From JBBTWV01 sp038062615 (lineage in GTDB: Bacteria; Patescibacteriota; Gracilibacteria; UBA1369; UM-FILTER-53-11): a stretch of 20,138 bases of DNA. The stretch is from the NCBI GenBank assembly GCA_038062615.1, contig JBBTWV010000094.1, forward strand, positions 1 to 20,138, given 5' to 3'. The translations under genes and the position numbers were made by a program. This document shows, piece by piece, positions 7,429-14,558 of this stretch (positions are counted from its first letter, which is position 1; each line of letters begins with the position of its first letter). A model generated the notes under the pieces. The model had not been told where the DNA came from. It searched no databases and worked only from the letters and a program-made list of their open reading frames with translations.

Positions 7429-8032
7429 CTAATCGTCGCCGTCATCATCATCGTTGTCGCGTGCCTGTTGTAGGGCACGGGACAGTTCCTTACCAAAACG
7501 TTCCCGGAGGGTGTCAAAAGACATGTGTTCTGTAGAAATAGTCCCTGTTCTTTGGCCAAGATCTTCCCCATCGTAAATGATAGCTTTCGTTACCATCACT
7601 CTCCTTTCTTCATCTTGGAATTCTCCGGCAATGAGGTGCCACGTCCTTGGAAGGCGGAGATGAAGGAGATTGAGAGGAGCTTTTTCGATCAAAACGCTGC
7701 GCACCAATTCCGCCGGAGCAGCACGTAACAGAGATACAACTTCGTGAATATTTGGCGGAAGTCTCAACACTCTTGCTGTAGGTAGGCTGGAGTCCTTCAA
7801 ATTGGCTGCGTTCATCAACATATCCGCTCTTTTCACGTTCTTGCTTTCTCTCCGGCTGCGAGTCATGGTGGTGATTCCAAAGCATTGCCACCGGTGTGCG
7901 TGCTGCTTCAATTCCGTGGGAGGGCGTAAGCAGCGTTACCGGTTTAAGCTTTTTTTCGTATTCATCAAGGACTTTTCCTGCATCTTCAATTTGATTTTCA
8001 GTTACTTGCGTTTCTTGGGCGGCGCCTGGCAT
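7429..8032 (-). pseudogene. Unknown gene split by a +1 frame change
   Basis: A perfect promoter leads to ATG 8032, which opens a frame starting MPGAAQETQVTENQ and rich in Glu/Lys. This frame looks coding for about 75-90 codons, then degenerates into Ser/Arg/Cys-rich sequence and stops at 7610. A second frame, shifted +1, looks coding from about 7770 down to TAG 7429; it contains LRLPPNIHEVVSLLR and ends in an acidic tail (DNDDDDGDD). Its own ATGs (7911, 7869) have no promoter of their own. Removing one base near 7755-7800 fuses the two into a coherent 200-aa protein (...SKSVE then LRLPPN...). The gene is therefore frameshifted in this copy, mis-sequenced, or (less likely) uses recoding. No domain is recognised; the product looks soluble, with a helical N-terminal part. 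Confidence 0.6.
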
Positions 8033-8059
8033 AAATATTGGGTGGGTTAAAGATTCTGT

Positions 8060-8087
8060 ATTATAGTTTTTGCAGCCGTTTTGTCAA
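8060..8087 (-). promoter_or_regulatory. Consensus promoter of the 7429-8032 gene
   Basis: On the minus strand, TTGACA (8087-8082) and TATAAT (8065-8060) are both perfect, with a 16-bp spacer. The predicted leader is about 20 nt to the ATG at 8032. It lies immediately behind the stop of the Cys-rich gene (8094), so this gene has its own strong transcription start. This fixes the start in the first of the two frames. Confidence 0.75.
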
Positions 8088-8093
8088 ATCCAA

Positions 8094-9062
8094 TTATCGA
8101 AAATAAAGTGTCGCCATCGTATCTTCATCCGGATATGTTGAGTTGTAGAGCCATTTTCCATAGAGATTTTCACGGCGCAGTTCATCTTTTATCTCCGCCA
8201 CTTTTTTCTCCCAGTCTTCTTTGGAATATTTTACGTTGAGGATTTCGTACTCGGCATGGTCACGGCTTACGCAGCCAAAACAGTGGTGCGAGTTAAACAC
8301 CAGCTCGCAGTATTCTAAGTTGGAGTTGTGCCAGCAAGCGTTGCAAAAATTGCAGTCGGTATTGCCGCTGTTGCCCACGCACTCATAGAGGAGCTCTGAT
8401 GGATCGTAGCCAATATTATCGCAGTCCACCGAATCTTTTATGTCATTGGCCCGATTTAAATAGAGGCAGTCTTGGGCATTGGTGGCCATAAAACAGTAAA
8501 AGCAGTCCTTACAGTTTTCAAGAAAAGAGCCCAGGCAGCCCTCGCAATTTTTTTGGAGCAACGAGGCATGCGGTACGGTCAGACGAATTTTTTCCAGTTC
8601 GCGCATGAGGCCTTCGGTGCCATATTTTCTTTTTAAAATTTCCACTTCATTTTTATATTTTTCTTTTGGAACGGGCTTGTTGAGGATGTGATACTGGGCA
8701 TTCCTGAGCCCGCAAGAAAGAAAACAATTTTGGCAATTTACTAAGTCAAATCCAAATTCGCAGTCGGAGGATGAAAAGCAGTTATAGAGGTAGTTGCAGT
8801 TATAAAGATTGCTTCCAACAACGCACTCGTAACAAAGTTCGCAGTTTTCAATCGTGTCACAATCGCTACTGCTCACGGCTTTGTATGGGTATTGGCAGTA
8901 AAGGGCATCCTCATTATAGTGTCCGCCAAATACCAAATAGCAGTTTTTGTTTCGGTAGGCATAGTTGGTGTAGTCACTGTTTTCTGAATTGGATGCCACA
9001 AGAGCGATGCGCGGCTGGCGATCTTGTAGCTTTTTAAACTCTTCTAAAAACCAGTGGGCCAT
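8094..9062 (-). CDS. Cysteine-rich repeat protein of unknown function
   Basis: The 322-aa protein starts MAHWFLEEFKKLQ at ATG 9062, 1 nt after the recR stop; a longer reading from 9122 would overlap recR by 59 nt and is rejected. It carries about 26 cysteines, mostly as NCxxC, SDCxF, DC and YEC elements spaced like turns of a beta-helix (for example ENCELCYEC, LVNCQNCF, ENCKDCFYC, TDCNFCNAC). Two copies of a Y-x-I-L-N element (YHILNKPVPKEKY and YEILNVKYSKEDW) mark an internal duplication at about residues 123 and 275. I recall similar Cys-rich proteins in candidate-phyla genomes, often with N-terminal zinc ribbons that are absent here. The spacing could bind metal or an Fe-S cluster, or stack into a solenoid. 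No function can be assigned. Likely cotranscribed with recR. Confidence 0.85.
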   Translation of the reverse strand: MAHWFLEEFKKLQDRQPRIALVASNSENSDYTNYAYRNKNCYLVFGGHYNEDALYCQYPYKAVSSSDCDTIENCELCYECVVGSNLYNCNYLYNCFSSSDCEFGFDLVNCQNCFLSCGLRNAQYHILNKPVPKEKYKNEVEILKRKYGTEGLMRELEKIRLTVPHASLLQKNCEGCLGSFLENCKDCFYCFMATNAQDCLYLNRANDIKDSVDCDNIGYDPSELLYECVGNSGNTDCNFCNACWHNSNLEYCELVFNSHHCFGCVSRDHAEYEILNVKYSKEDWEKKVAEIKDELRRENLYGKWLYNSTYPDEDTMATLYFR

Positions 9063-9063
9063 A

Positions 9064-9690
9064 TTATGCTTCGTAATTTTGCCTTCCTTTAAGCGCTCTC
9101 GCCAAAGTAACTTCGTCCGCATATTCTAAATCGGCCCCCATGGGAATGCCAGTGGCAATACGCGTGAGCTTTATGCTGTGCGGCTTTAATAATTTTTGGA
9201 TATACAGCGCTGTTGTCTCGCCTTCGCTATTGGGATTAGTGGCGATGATAATTTCTGGCGCGGCATTTTGCTCGATGAGTAGTTCTGTGCGCGCAAGAAG
9301 TTCTTTCATTTTGAGATCTTCCGGCGTGATGTTGTCCAGTGGTGCAATGCGGCCGTGGAGGACGTGATAGGTCCCGTGAAATTCTCCGGAACGTTCAATG
9401 GCTTCGGCATCAAAAACATGTTCCACAACGCAGATGATGTGCTTATCGCGGCGCGCATTGGAGCAGATAGAGCAGAGTCCAAGCTCGTTGGCTCCGGCTT
9501 CGGCAATCATAAAACACTGGCGACAAAGCGCGATGGCGTCCTGCAAAGTGAGGAGAGATTCGCCAATGTCGCGGGCCAAAGAGCGGTGTGAACGTAACAA
9601 AAAATAAGCCAAGCGCTGTGCGGATTTTTTGCCAACGCCGGGTAGTTTAGAAAGTGAATCAATAAGTTTTTGGAGCGATTTTGGAAGCAT
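9064..9690 (-). CDS. recR: Recombination mediator protein RecR
   Basis: RecR works with RecF/RecO to load RecA on gapped DNA. The 208-aa product has the family layout: an N-terminal helix-hairpin-helix (LSKLPGVGKKSAQRLA, about 13-28), a Cys4 zinc finger (C56, C59, C73, C76), a Toprim domain from about residue 85 (VVEHVFDAEAIE, YHVLHGRIAPLD, TNPNSEGETTA) and the C-terminal TGIPMGADLEYADEVTL signature. Length is normal. It starts at ATG 19 nt after folE without a Shine-Dalgarno and ends 1 nt before the Cys-rich gene, so it sits in the pdxT-folE-recR run. No dnaX or YbaB homologue, the common recR neighbours, is visible. Confidence 0.97.
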   Translation of the reverse strand: MLPKSLQKLIDSLSKLPGVGKKSAQRLAYFLLRSHRSLARDIGESLLTLQDAIALCRQCFMIAEAGANELGLCSICSNARRDKHIICVVEHVFDAEAIERSGEFHGTYHVLHGRIAPLDNITPEDLKMKELLARTELLIEQNAAPEIIIATNPNSEGETTALYIQKLLKPHSIKLTRIATGIPMGADLEYADEVTLARALKGRQNYEA

Positions 9691-9709
9691 GGCGGACGTC
9701 GGTGGAGAA

Positions 9710-10288
9710 TTATTTCCCTATGAGTCGTAAAAATTCGCTGCGGGTATTCATCTCTTTTTTAAAAAGTCCCAGCATAGCGGAGGTGACCACCTCGCTCCCC
9801 TGTTTTTCTACACCGCGCGCCATCATGCAAAGATGCCGCGCTTCTAGAACCACGCCAACGCCTTTAGGTTTAAGCAGTTCATTCAATGAGTTGGCTATTT
9901 GCATGGTAAGCCGTTCTTGATTTTGGAGGCGTCGTGAAAAAATATCTACGAGACGCGGAATTTTTGAAAGGCCAATAATTTTCCCGTTAGGAATGTAGCC
10001 GATGTACGCCTTGCCGGTGAAGGGAAGCAAGTGATGTTCGCACGTGGAATAAAATTCGATACTTTTCACGACAATCATCTCGTCATAATGCTCATCCGAA
10101 AAAGTGGTGAGGAGCTCTTCGGGATTTTGTTGGTAGCCGGCAAAAGCCTGCTGAAAAGCCCTGGCCACTCGCCGGGGAGTTTTTGTGAGGCCTTCCCGAG
10201 AAACATCTTCGCCGAGTGCGCTGAGCAATTGCTCAACGGCTTTTTCTAAAGCCGGATTCGGTTCCATATTTTTATTATTTTTGCTCAT
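9710..10288 (-). CDS. folE: GTP cyclohydrolase I (FolE)
   Basis: FolE converts GTP to 7,8-dihydroneopterin triphosphate, the entry to folate and also to deazapurine (queuosine) synthesis. The 192-aa protein has the zinc ligands C83 and H86 in STCEHHLLPF and C154 in ARHLCMMARGV. H152, the GTP-binding KIIGLSKIPRLVDIFSRRLQ stretch (about 103-122) and a closing KQGSEVVTSAMLG are also present. Length matches the short bacterial form. The ATG at 10288 lies inside the 3' end of pdxT (14-nt overlap), implying coupled translation; an alternative ATG at residue 8 would remove most of the overlap. No other folate gene lies in the window, so which pathway it feeds is open. Confidence 0.97.
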   Translation of the reverse strand: MSKNNKNMEPNPALEKAVEQLLSALGEDVSREGLTKTPRRVARAFQQAFAGYQQNPEELLTTFSDEHYDEMIVVKSIEFYSTCEHHLLPFTGKAYIGYIPNGKIIGLSKIPRLVDIFSRRLQNQERLTMQIANSLNELLKPKGVGVVLEARHLCMMARGVEKQGSEVVTSAMLGLFKKEMNTRSEFLRLIGK

Positions 10289-10919
10289 AAGATTGGGTCA
10301 TCTCAAAAAAATATTGGTGAACGCGCGTGTCGCCGGTGAGTTCCGGGTGGAACATCGTTGCCAGCAGATTTTCTTGTCTGAGCATCACCGGATGACCATC
10401 GTATTCTGCCAGTACCTGAACATTTGGAGAAGCTGTTTTGACTTGCGGAGCGCGGATAAACACCGCCGGGATTTTTTTTGCTCCAAGAGCAGGGACGCTG
10501 AGCTCCGTTTCAAAACTGTCGAGCTGGCTGCCATAGGCGTTGCGCTCGATGGTGATATCCATGAGCTGCAGCGTGGGCGGCGGACGATTAAGAACATGTT
10601 TTGCCAAAAGAATGGCGCCGGCGCAGGTTCCCCAAACGCAAAGGGTTTGAGCCTTCGTGCGTTTTTTAATAACTTCATCAAGTTCGTAAAGTTTCAGCAA
10701 CTTGCTGATGGTGGTTGATTCTCCGCCGGGTATGATCAAGCCGGAAACTTTTTCTAGATCTTGCTTCGTTTTTACGCCGATAGCCGGAATTTTTATGCTC
10801 GCCGCTTGCTCGCTTTGGTCTCTGAAGACCATGCCTGCGAGCACCGCTAAATGCTCTTCCACAGAGCCTTGGATATCTAAAACGCCTAAAGTTATTCTGT
10901 GGCTTAGCCTTATTGACAC
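10275..10919 (-). CDS. pdxT: Pyridoxal 5'-phosphate synthase glutaminase subunit PdxT
   Basis: PdxT hydrolyses glutamine and channels ammonia to PdxS in the deoxyxylulose-independent PLP pathway. The 214-aa class-I glutaminase shows GVLDIQGSVEEHL (12-24), IIPGGESTTI (62-71), the nucleophile C99 in WGTCAGAILLA, RNAYGSQLDSFE, FIRAP and the catalytic H191/E193 in MFHPELTGDTR. The start is GTG 10919: an in-frame TAA lies four codons upstream and no in-frame ATG is available. A -10-like box ends 6 nt before this GTG, suggesting a leaderless message. Its partner pdxS is encoded about 2.6 kb away on the same strand, beyond a divergent transporter pair. Confidence 0.96.
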   Translation of the reverse strand: MSIRLSHRITLGVLDIQGSVEEHLAVLAGMVFRDQSEQAASIKIPAIGVKTKQDLEKVSGLIIPGGESTTISKLLKLYELDEVIKKRTKAQTLCVWGTCAGAILLAKHVLNRPPPTLQLMDITIERNAYGSQLDSFETELSVPALGAKKIPAVFIRAPQVKTASPNVQVLAEYDGHPVMLRQENLLATMFHPELTGDTRVHQYFFEMTQSYEQK

Positions 10920-10925
10920 GGCGTC

Positions 10926-10953
10926 ATTTTACCTGGAGAATCAGATAGCGCAA
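10926..10953 (-). promoter_or_regulatory. Putative leaderless promoter of pdxT
   Basis: On the minus strand, TTGCGC (10953-10948) and TAAAAT (10931-10926) are 16 bp apart. The expected start point falls on the GTG start codon itself (10919). The -35 is a weak match. Confidence 0.4.
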
Positions 10954-10954
10954 G

Positions 10955-10963
10955 TGCTTTAAT
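10955..10963 (+). promoter_or_regulatory. Weak extended -10 candidate for the metal-transport pair
   Basis: TGC followed by TTTAAT resembles an extended -10 element and would give a leader of about 26 nt before ATG 10996. No -35 at proper spacing is seen. The 10920-10995 gap is too short to hold an M-box-type riboswitch, and I see none. Confidence 0.3.
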
Positions 10964-10995
10964 AGCGTATTCAAGCGACAATTTGCCCTAAGGCT

Positions 10996-12249
10996 ATGGC
11001 TTTCTTCTCCGAAATATTCTTCTCAACGCTCCTTGGTAAATCCGTTTACACACTGGATGAAAAATATTTTGGAGTTTTTCGCGATTTTATTGTGCGGCGT
11101 GAAGGTGCTAATTTTGTTGTCACCAAGGTCCGAATCCGTACTTCCGTGGGCAAGCGCATGATCATTGACTGGAAGGACCTGCACTCTATTGAGGCCGATC
11201 CCATCACGCTCAAACTCAAAAAAAAGAGCACCGAAATTTTGCCGATCAATTATGATGAAGATGAGCTTCGCTTGAAGCGCGACTTTTTAGACCAACAAAT
11301 TATAGATACCGAAAATCACCGCGTGGTGCGCGTGAATGATCTCAAAATTGTGGCTTTAAAAGATGAACTTTTTATGGTTGCCGCAGATATTGGTGTGCGC
11401 GGTTTATTGCGGCGGTTAGGGCTTGAACGCCTTGCTCTGGGTGTGGCCGAAACGTTTCACCGCAGTTTTCAAAATGTTCTTATCCCCAGCAAATATATTG
11501 ACCCGCTTCCTGCCAGAATCCGCCACGATATTACCCTCACCGTCGCGCAGGATCAGCTTAAACAGATGCATCCGGCGGATCTTGCCGATATTATGTTGGA
11601 TCTTGATAACTTTGAGCGACTTTCTATTTTGCAGTCGCTTCCCACGGACGTCATGGCAAAAACTATCGCCGAGCTGGATCCTGAAGTGCGCCGCCTGTTG
11701 CTGGGAAAATTAAAAGATGAGACCGTTACCAAACTTCTTGAACGTTTAGCTCCTGATACCGCGAAGGGCATCGTTACGGAACTGCCCAAGCGCCGGATGT
11801 ATGACATTTTAGAGACCATGAAATCGGGCGAGGCGCAGGAAATTCGCGAGCTTCTCAAATTCAAAGCAGACACCGCAGGAAGCATCATGAATACCGAGAT
11901 TGTGGCTTTCCCAACAACTTTTACGGCCGGTGAGGCTCTTGATGAATTGCGTAAAAAAGGCCAGCAAGCGGAGCATATTTTTTATCTCTACTTGGTGGAT
12001 CGCGAGGGTATTTTGCGCGGTGCCATTTCCCTTCGCGCGCTTATTTTTGTGGATCCAAAAACAGAGCTCATCAGCTTGGTGAGACATAAACCTATTTTTG
12101 TAAAAATTAAGGAGCACGTGGACGTTGTGGTGGAAAAATTTACCAAATATAACCTCATTGCCATTCCGGTAGTGGGCAAAGATCGCGTTCTTAAGGGCGT
12201 TATAACGGTAGATGATATTCTTCCACTCTTGCGCGAAAACGCTGAATAA
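10996..12249 (+). CDS. Soluble PRC-barrel / MgtE_N / CBS-domain protein
   Basis: The 417-aa protein appears to contain two PRC-barrel-like segments (about 10-80 and 94-145, the second around QQIIDTENHRVVRVNDL). An MgtE intracellular N domain follows (about 190-290, starting QMHPADLADIMLDL), then a CBS pair (about 297-415, ending KGVITVDDILPLL). In MgtE Mg2+ channels these cytoplasmic domains sense Mg2+ and gate the pore, but here no membrane segment is present. The gene for an Nramp-type transporter follows after 10 nt. From memory, this architecture next to Nramp-like genes also occurs elsewhere. A regulatory, metal-sensing subunit for that transporter is the natural inference. No Shine-Dalgarno is seen before the ATG. 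Confidence 0.85.
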   Translation: MAFFSEIFFSTLLGKSVYTLDEKYFGVFRDFIVRREGANFVVTKVRIRTSVGKRMIIDWKDLHSIEADPITLKLKKKSTEILPINYDEDELRLKRDFLDQQIIDTENHRVVRVNDLKIVALKDELFMVAADIGVRGLLRRLGLERLALGVAETFHRSFQNVLIPSKYIDPLPARIRHDITLTVAQDQLKQMHPADLADIMLDLDNFERLSILQSLPTDVMAKTIAELDPEVRRLLLGKLKDETVTKLLERLAPDTAKGIVTELPKRRMYDILETMKSGEAQEIRELLKFKADTAGSIMNTEIVAFPTTFTAGEALDELRKKGQQAEHIFYLYLVDREGILRGAISLRALIFVDPKTELISLVRHKPIFVKIKEHVDVVVEKFTKYNLIAIPVVGKDRVLKGVITVDDILPLLRENAE

Positions 12250-12259
12250 ATTTTCTTTG

Positions 12260-13495
12260 ATGATTACTTTTTTCCGCCAAAAATTCCGTTCCATACTCAC
12301 CATGTTTGCCGTCATCGGCCCGGGAATTATTGCGGCGGCGGTGGGCAACGACGCCGGTGGTATTGCCACCTACTCCAGCGTGGGTGCCGATTTTGGCTAC
12401 CGCATGCTGTGGGTGCTGGTCCCTATTACCATTTTGCTCATCATCGTGCAGGAGATGTGTGCCCGAATGGGTGTGGTTTCGGCTAAAGGCCTTTCGGATC
12501 TCATTCGCGAATCCTACGGTGCCAAAGTCACTTTTTATATTCTTATCGGCCTCCTGCTTGCTAATCTTTCCACGATTTTTTCTGAGTTTGCCGGCATTGC
12601 TGGTAGCATGGAGATTTTCAATGTGCCACGATATATTTCCGTTCCCATTGGTGCTTTTTTGGTTTGGATTTTTATTACTCGCGGCAATTATCGTCGGGTT
12701 GAAAAAATATTTTTAGCGGCGGCCGTTGTGTATCTTGCCTATATTATTTCCGGATTTCTTGCAAAACCGGATTGGTCTGCGGTTTTTCACAGTACGTTTG
12801 TTCCTTCCCTTGATTTCTCGCGGCCGTATATTATGGCGCTTATTGGCGTTGTAGGTACTACCATCACCCCATGGATGCAGTTCTATTTGCAGGCGTCTGT
12901 TGTAGAAAAAGGGGTAAAGGTAGAAAATTATCGTTATACCAAAATTGATATTGTGCTCGGTTCCGTGCTCTCCAGCATGGTGGCTTTTTTTATTATGATG
13001 GTCGCTGGCGCCACTTTGCATCCGCACGGAATTCATATTCAGGATGCCAGTGATGCCGCTCGTGCACTGGCTCCATTAGCCGGAAATTCCGCCGAAATTC
13101 TTTTTGCCATCGGCCTGCTCAATGCTTCTCTCTTGGGAGCGATGATCGTTCCGCTGGCGACTTCTTATTACATCTGCGAAGGCTTGGGCTTTGAATCCGG
13201 GGTAAGTAAAACTTTCCGCGAGGCGCCCTGGTTTAATGGTATTTTTACGGCGCTCATTATTTTGGGCGCCATTCCGGCGCTTTTTCCTCAAACGCCGCTC
13301 ATCAAGGTGATGATTATGGCGCAGGTCATTAATGGAATTTTATTAGCCCCTATTTTGATTTTTATTATTTTGTTGATCAACAAAAAATGGTTGATGGGCG
13401 AGCACGTCAATAAGCCTTGGTATAATTTTCTAGCGGGTGCGGCAGTCCTTATTCTCATCACCCTCAGTATCATTTTAACCGTCAGTAGTTTTTAG
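12260..13495 (+). CDS. Nramp-family (SLC11-like) divalent metal transporter, divergent metal site
   Basis: The 411-aa membrane protein has about 11 hydrophobic segments and the Nramp TM1 opening (AVIGPGIIAAAVGNDAGG, then GADFGYRMLW). ATG 12260 is preferred: the earlier ATG at 12212 would overlap the upstream gene and add a non-hydrophobic leader. Canonical Nramp proteins bind Mn2+/Fe2+ with DPGN in TM1 and MPH in TM6. Here TM1 reads DAGG (31-34) and the TM6 position reads TPWM (203-206), so the sulphur ligand Met and the Asn are gone. Loss of the soft Met ligand is described for Nramp-related Mg2+ transporters. With the MgtE_N/CBS protein upstream, Mg2+ (or another hard divalent ion) is a reasonable but unproven substrate. 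It converges on pdxS with only 3 nt between stop codons. Confidence 0.9.
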   Translation: MITFFRQKFRSILTMFAVIGPGIIAAAVGNDAGGIATYSSVGADFGYRMLWVLVPITILLIIVQEMCARMGVVSAKGLSDLIRESYGAKVTFYILIGLLLANLSTIFSEFAGIAGSMEIFNVPRYISVPIGAFLVWIFITRGNYRRVEKIFLAAAVVYLAYIISGFLAKPDWSAVFHSTFVPSLDFSRPYIMALIGVVGTTITPWMQFYLQASVVEKGVKVENYRYTKIDIVLGSVLSSMVAFFIMMVAGATLHPHGIHIQDASDAARALAPLAGNSAEILFAIGLLNASLLGAMIVPLATSYYICEGLGFESGVSKTFREAPWFNGIFTALIILGAIPALFPQTPLIKVMIMAQVINGILLAPILIFIILLINKKWLMGEHVNKPWYNFLAGAAVLILITLSIILTVSSF

Positions 13496-13498
13496 GGC

Positions 13499-14392
13499 CT
13501 AGATTCCCCGTGCGGCATACCGTGTTTCTAATTTGGCGATTTCGTAGCTTTCCATGGGGCTACCCAGCCCTTTGGAAACTTTTGCGATAATGGCGGGATC
13601 CTTAAAGTGCAGAGTTGCTTCCACAATGGCGCGTGCCCGTTTGGCCGGATCTTCCGATTTAAAAATGCCTGATCCCACAAAAACTCCTTCGCTACCCAGT
13701 TGCATCATGAGTGCGGCGTCAGCCGGTGTGGCAATTCCTCCTGCGGCAAAATTTACTACCGGCAGTTTTTGATTTTCCGCCACCCACTCCACCAATTCTG
13801 CGCTCACTCGCATCGCCTTGGCCGCCGCAGACAGCGCTTTTTTACTTTTTAAACCGCCAAGCGCCCGTATTTCGCGCGTAATTTTTCGCATGTGTCTCAC
13901 GGCTTCCACCACATTTCCCGTCCCCGCCTCGCCCTTGGTGCGAATCATCGCCGCGCCTTCAGAAATTCTTCGCAGTGCCTCGCCAAGGTCTCTGGCCCCA
14001 CAAACAAACGGCATCTTAAAGGGCTTTTTATTAATATGGAACTCCTCATCGGCCGGCGTCAAAACCTCCGACTCATCAATATAATCAATCCCCAGGGCTT
14101 CCAAAATTTGCGCTTCCACAAAATGCCCGATTCTCACCTTAGCCATAACCGGAATCGAAACCGCTTTTTTAATCTTAATAATGAGCTCTGGGTCCGACAT
14201 GCGCGCCACGCCCCCCTGCTTGCGGATATCGGCTGGTACGCGCTCCAAGGCCATGACGGCCACAGCACCCGCCTCCTCGGCAATCTTGGCCTGATCAGCC
14301 GTTACCACATCCATAATAACCCCACCTTTAAGCATCTGGGCCAGGCCACGTTTGAGTTTCTCGGTGTTTTTTTCGGCAACGACTTTCTTCAT
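13499..14392 (-). CDS. pdxS: Pyridoxal 5'-phosphate synthase lyase subunit PdxS
   Basis: PdxS builds PLP from ribose 5-phosphate, glyceraldehyde 3-phosphate and ammonia supplied by PdxT. The 297-aa TIM-barrel protein keeps the key residues: D28 in GGVIMDVV, the first lysine K85 in PVMAKVRIGH and the second lysine K153 in IRTKGEAGTGN. NFAAGGIATPADAALMMQLG and GVFVGSGIFKSEDP are also strongly conserved. Length equals that of characterised PdxS proteins. The start ATG 14392 has no Shine-Dalgarno and follows a GC-rich hairpin. No convincing promoter was found in 14393-14500. pdxS normally sits next to pdxT; here they are split by a divergently oriented metal-transport pair. Confidence 0.98.
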   Translation of the reverse strand: MKKVVAEKNTEKLKRGLAQMLKGGVIMDVVTADQAKIAEEAGAVAVMALERVPADIRKQGGVARMSDPELIIKIKKAVSIPVMAKVRIGHFVEAQILEALGIDYIDESEVLTPADEEFHINKKPFKMPFVCGARDLGEALRRISEGAAMIRTKGEAGTGNVVEAVRHMRKITREIRALGGLKSKKALSAAAKAMRVSAELVEWVAENQKLPVVNFAAGGIATPADAALMMQLGSEGVFVGSGIFKSEDPAKRARAIVEATLHFKDPAIIAKVSKGLGSPMESYEIAKLETRYAARGI

Positions 14393-14403
14393 GCTGGATA
14401 GGT

Positions 14404-14418
14404 GCGCCCTTTGGGCGC
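14404..14418 (-). promoter_or_regulatory. GC-rich hairpin in the pdxS 5' leader
   Basis: GCGCCC-TTT-GGGCGC is a perfect 6-bp inverted repeat with a 3-nt loop, ending 11 nt before the pdxS start codon on the transcribed strand. It could hinder ribosome access or act as a protein-binding site. There is no T-tract, so it is not a terminator in either direction. Confidence 0.4.
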
Positions 14419-14505
14419 GTTATTTGCTTAGCCTCGTGACGGGCTCGGCCTAAGTTGTAACAGATCAGTGCCTATTATGTATACTTATCCAGGTGGGCTT
14501 TAGTA

Positions 14506-14533
14506 TTGACAATATTGATTATTTATGTATAAT
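14506..14533 (+). promoter_or_regulatory. Consensus promoter of the 254-aa orphan gene
   Basis: TTGACA (14506-14511) and TATAAT (14528-14533) are both perfect, with a 16-bp spacer in an AT-rich stretch. Transcription would start near 14541, about 18 nt before the ATG at 14559. This rules out the earlier in-frame start at 14493, which lies upstream of the promoter. Confidence 0.75.
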
Positions 14534-14558
14534 AGCCTTCTGTAATAATTTTGAGAAT

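Noticed and set aside
7288..7473. 61-aa ORF with an apparent C-terminal membrane segment
   Set aside because: The hydrophobic stretch is the complement of the acidic Asp tail of the minus-strand gene; no promoter or ribosome site supports it.
7378..7473. Run of ATC/GTC triplets as a microsatellite
   Set aside because: The run is short and is explained by the Asp-rich C terminus of the minus-strand gene.
9062..9122. Longer N terminus of the Cys-rich protein (start 9122)
   Set aside because: It would overlap recR by 59 nt in another frame; ATG 9062, right after the recR stop, begins the conserved-looking FLEEFKKLQ segment.
12212..12259. Earlier ATG for the Nramp gene
   Set aside because: It overlaps the upstream CBS-domain gene by 38 nt and adds an atypical leader; ATG 12260 sits 10 nt after the stop.
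14420..14455. Imperfect inverted repeat (CTTAGCC...GGCCTAAG) as tRNA or riboswitch remnant
   Set aside because: It has one bulged stem only, with no cloverleaf, T-loop or known riboswitch core.
14493..14558. Upstream start of the 254-aa gene
   Set aside because: This start lies before the -35 box, so it would not be in the transcript.
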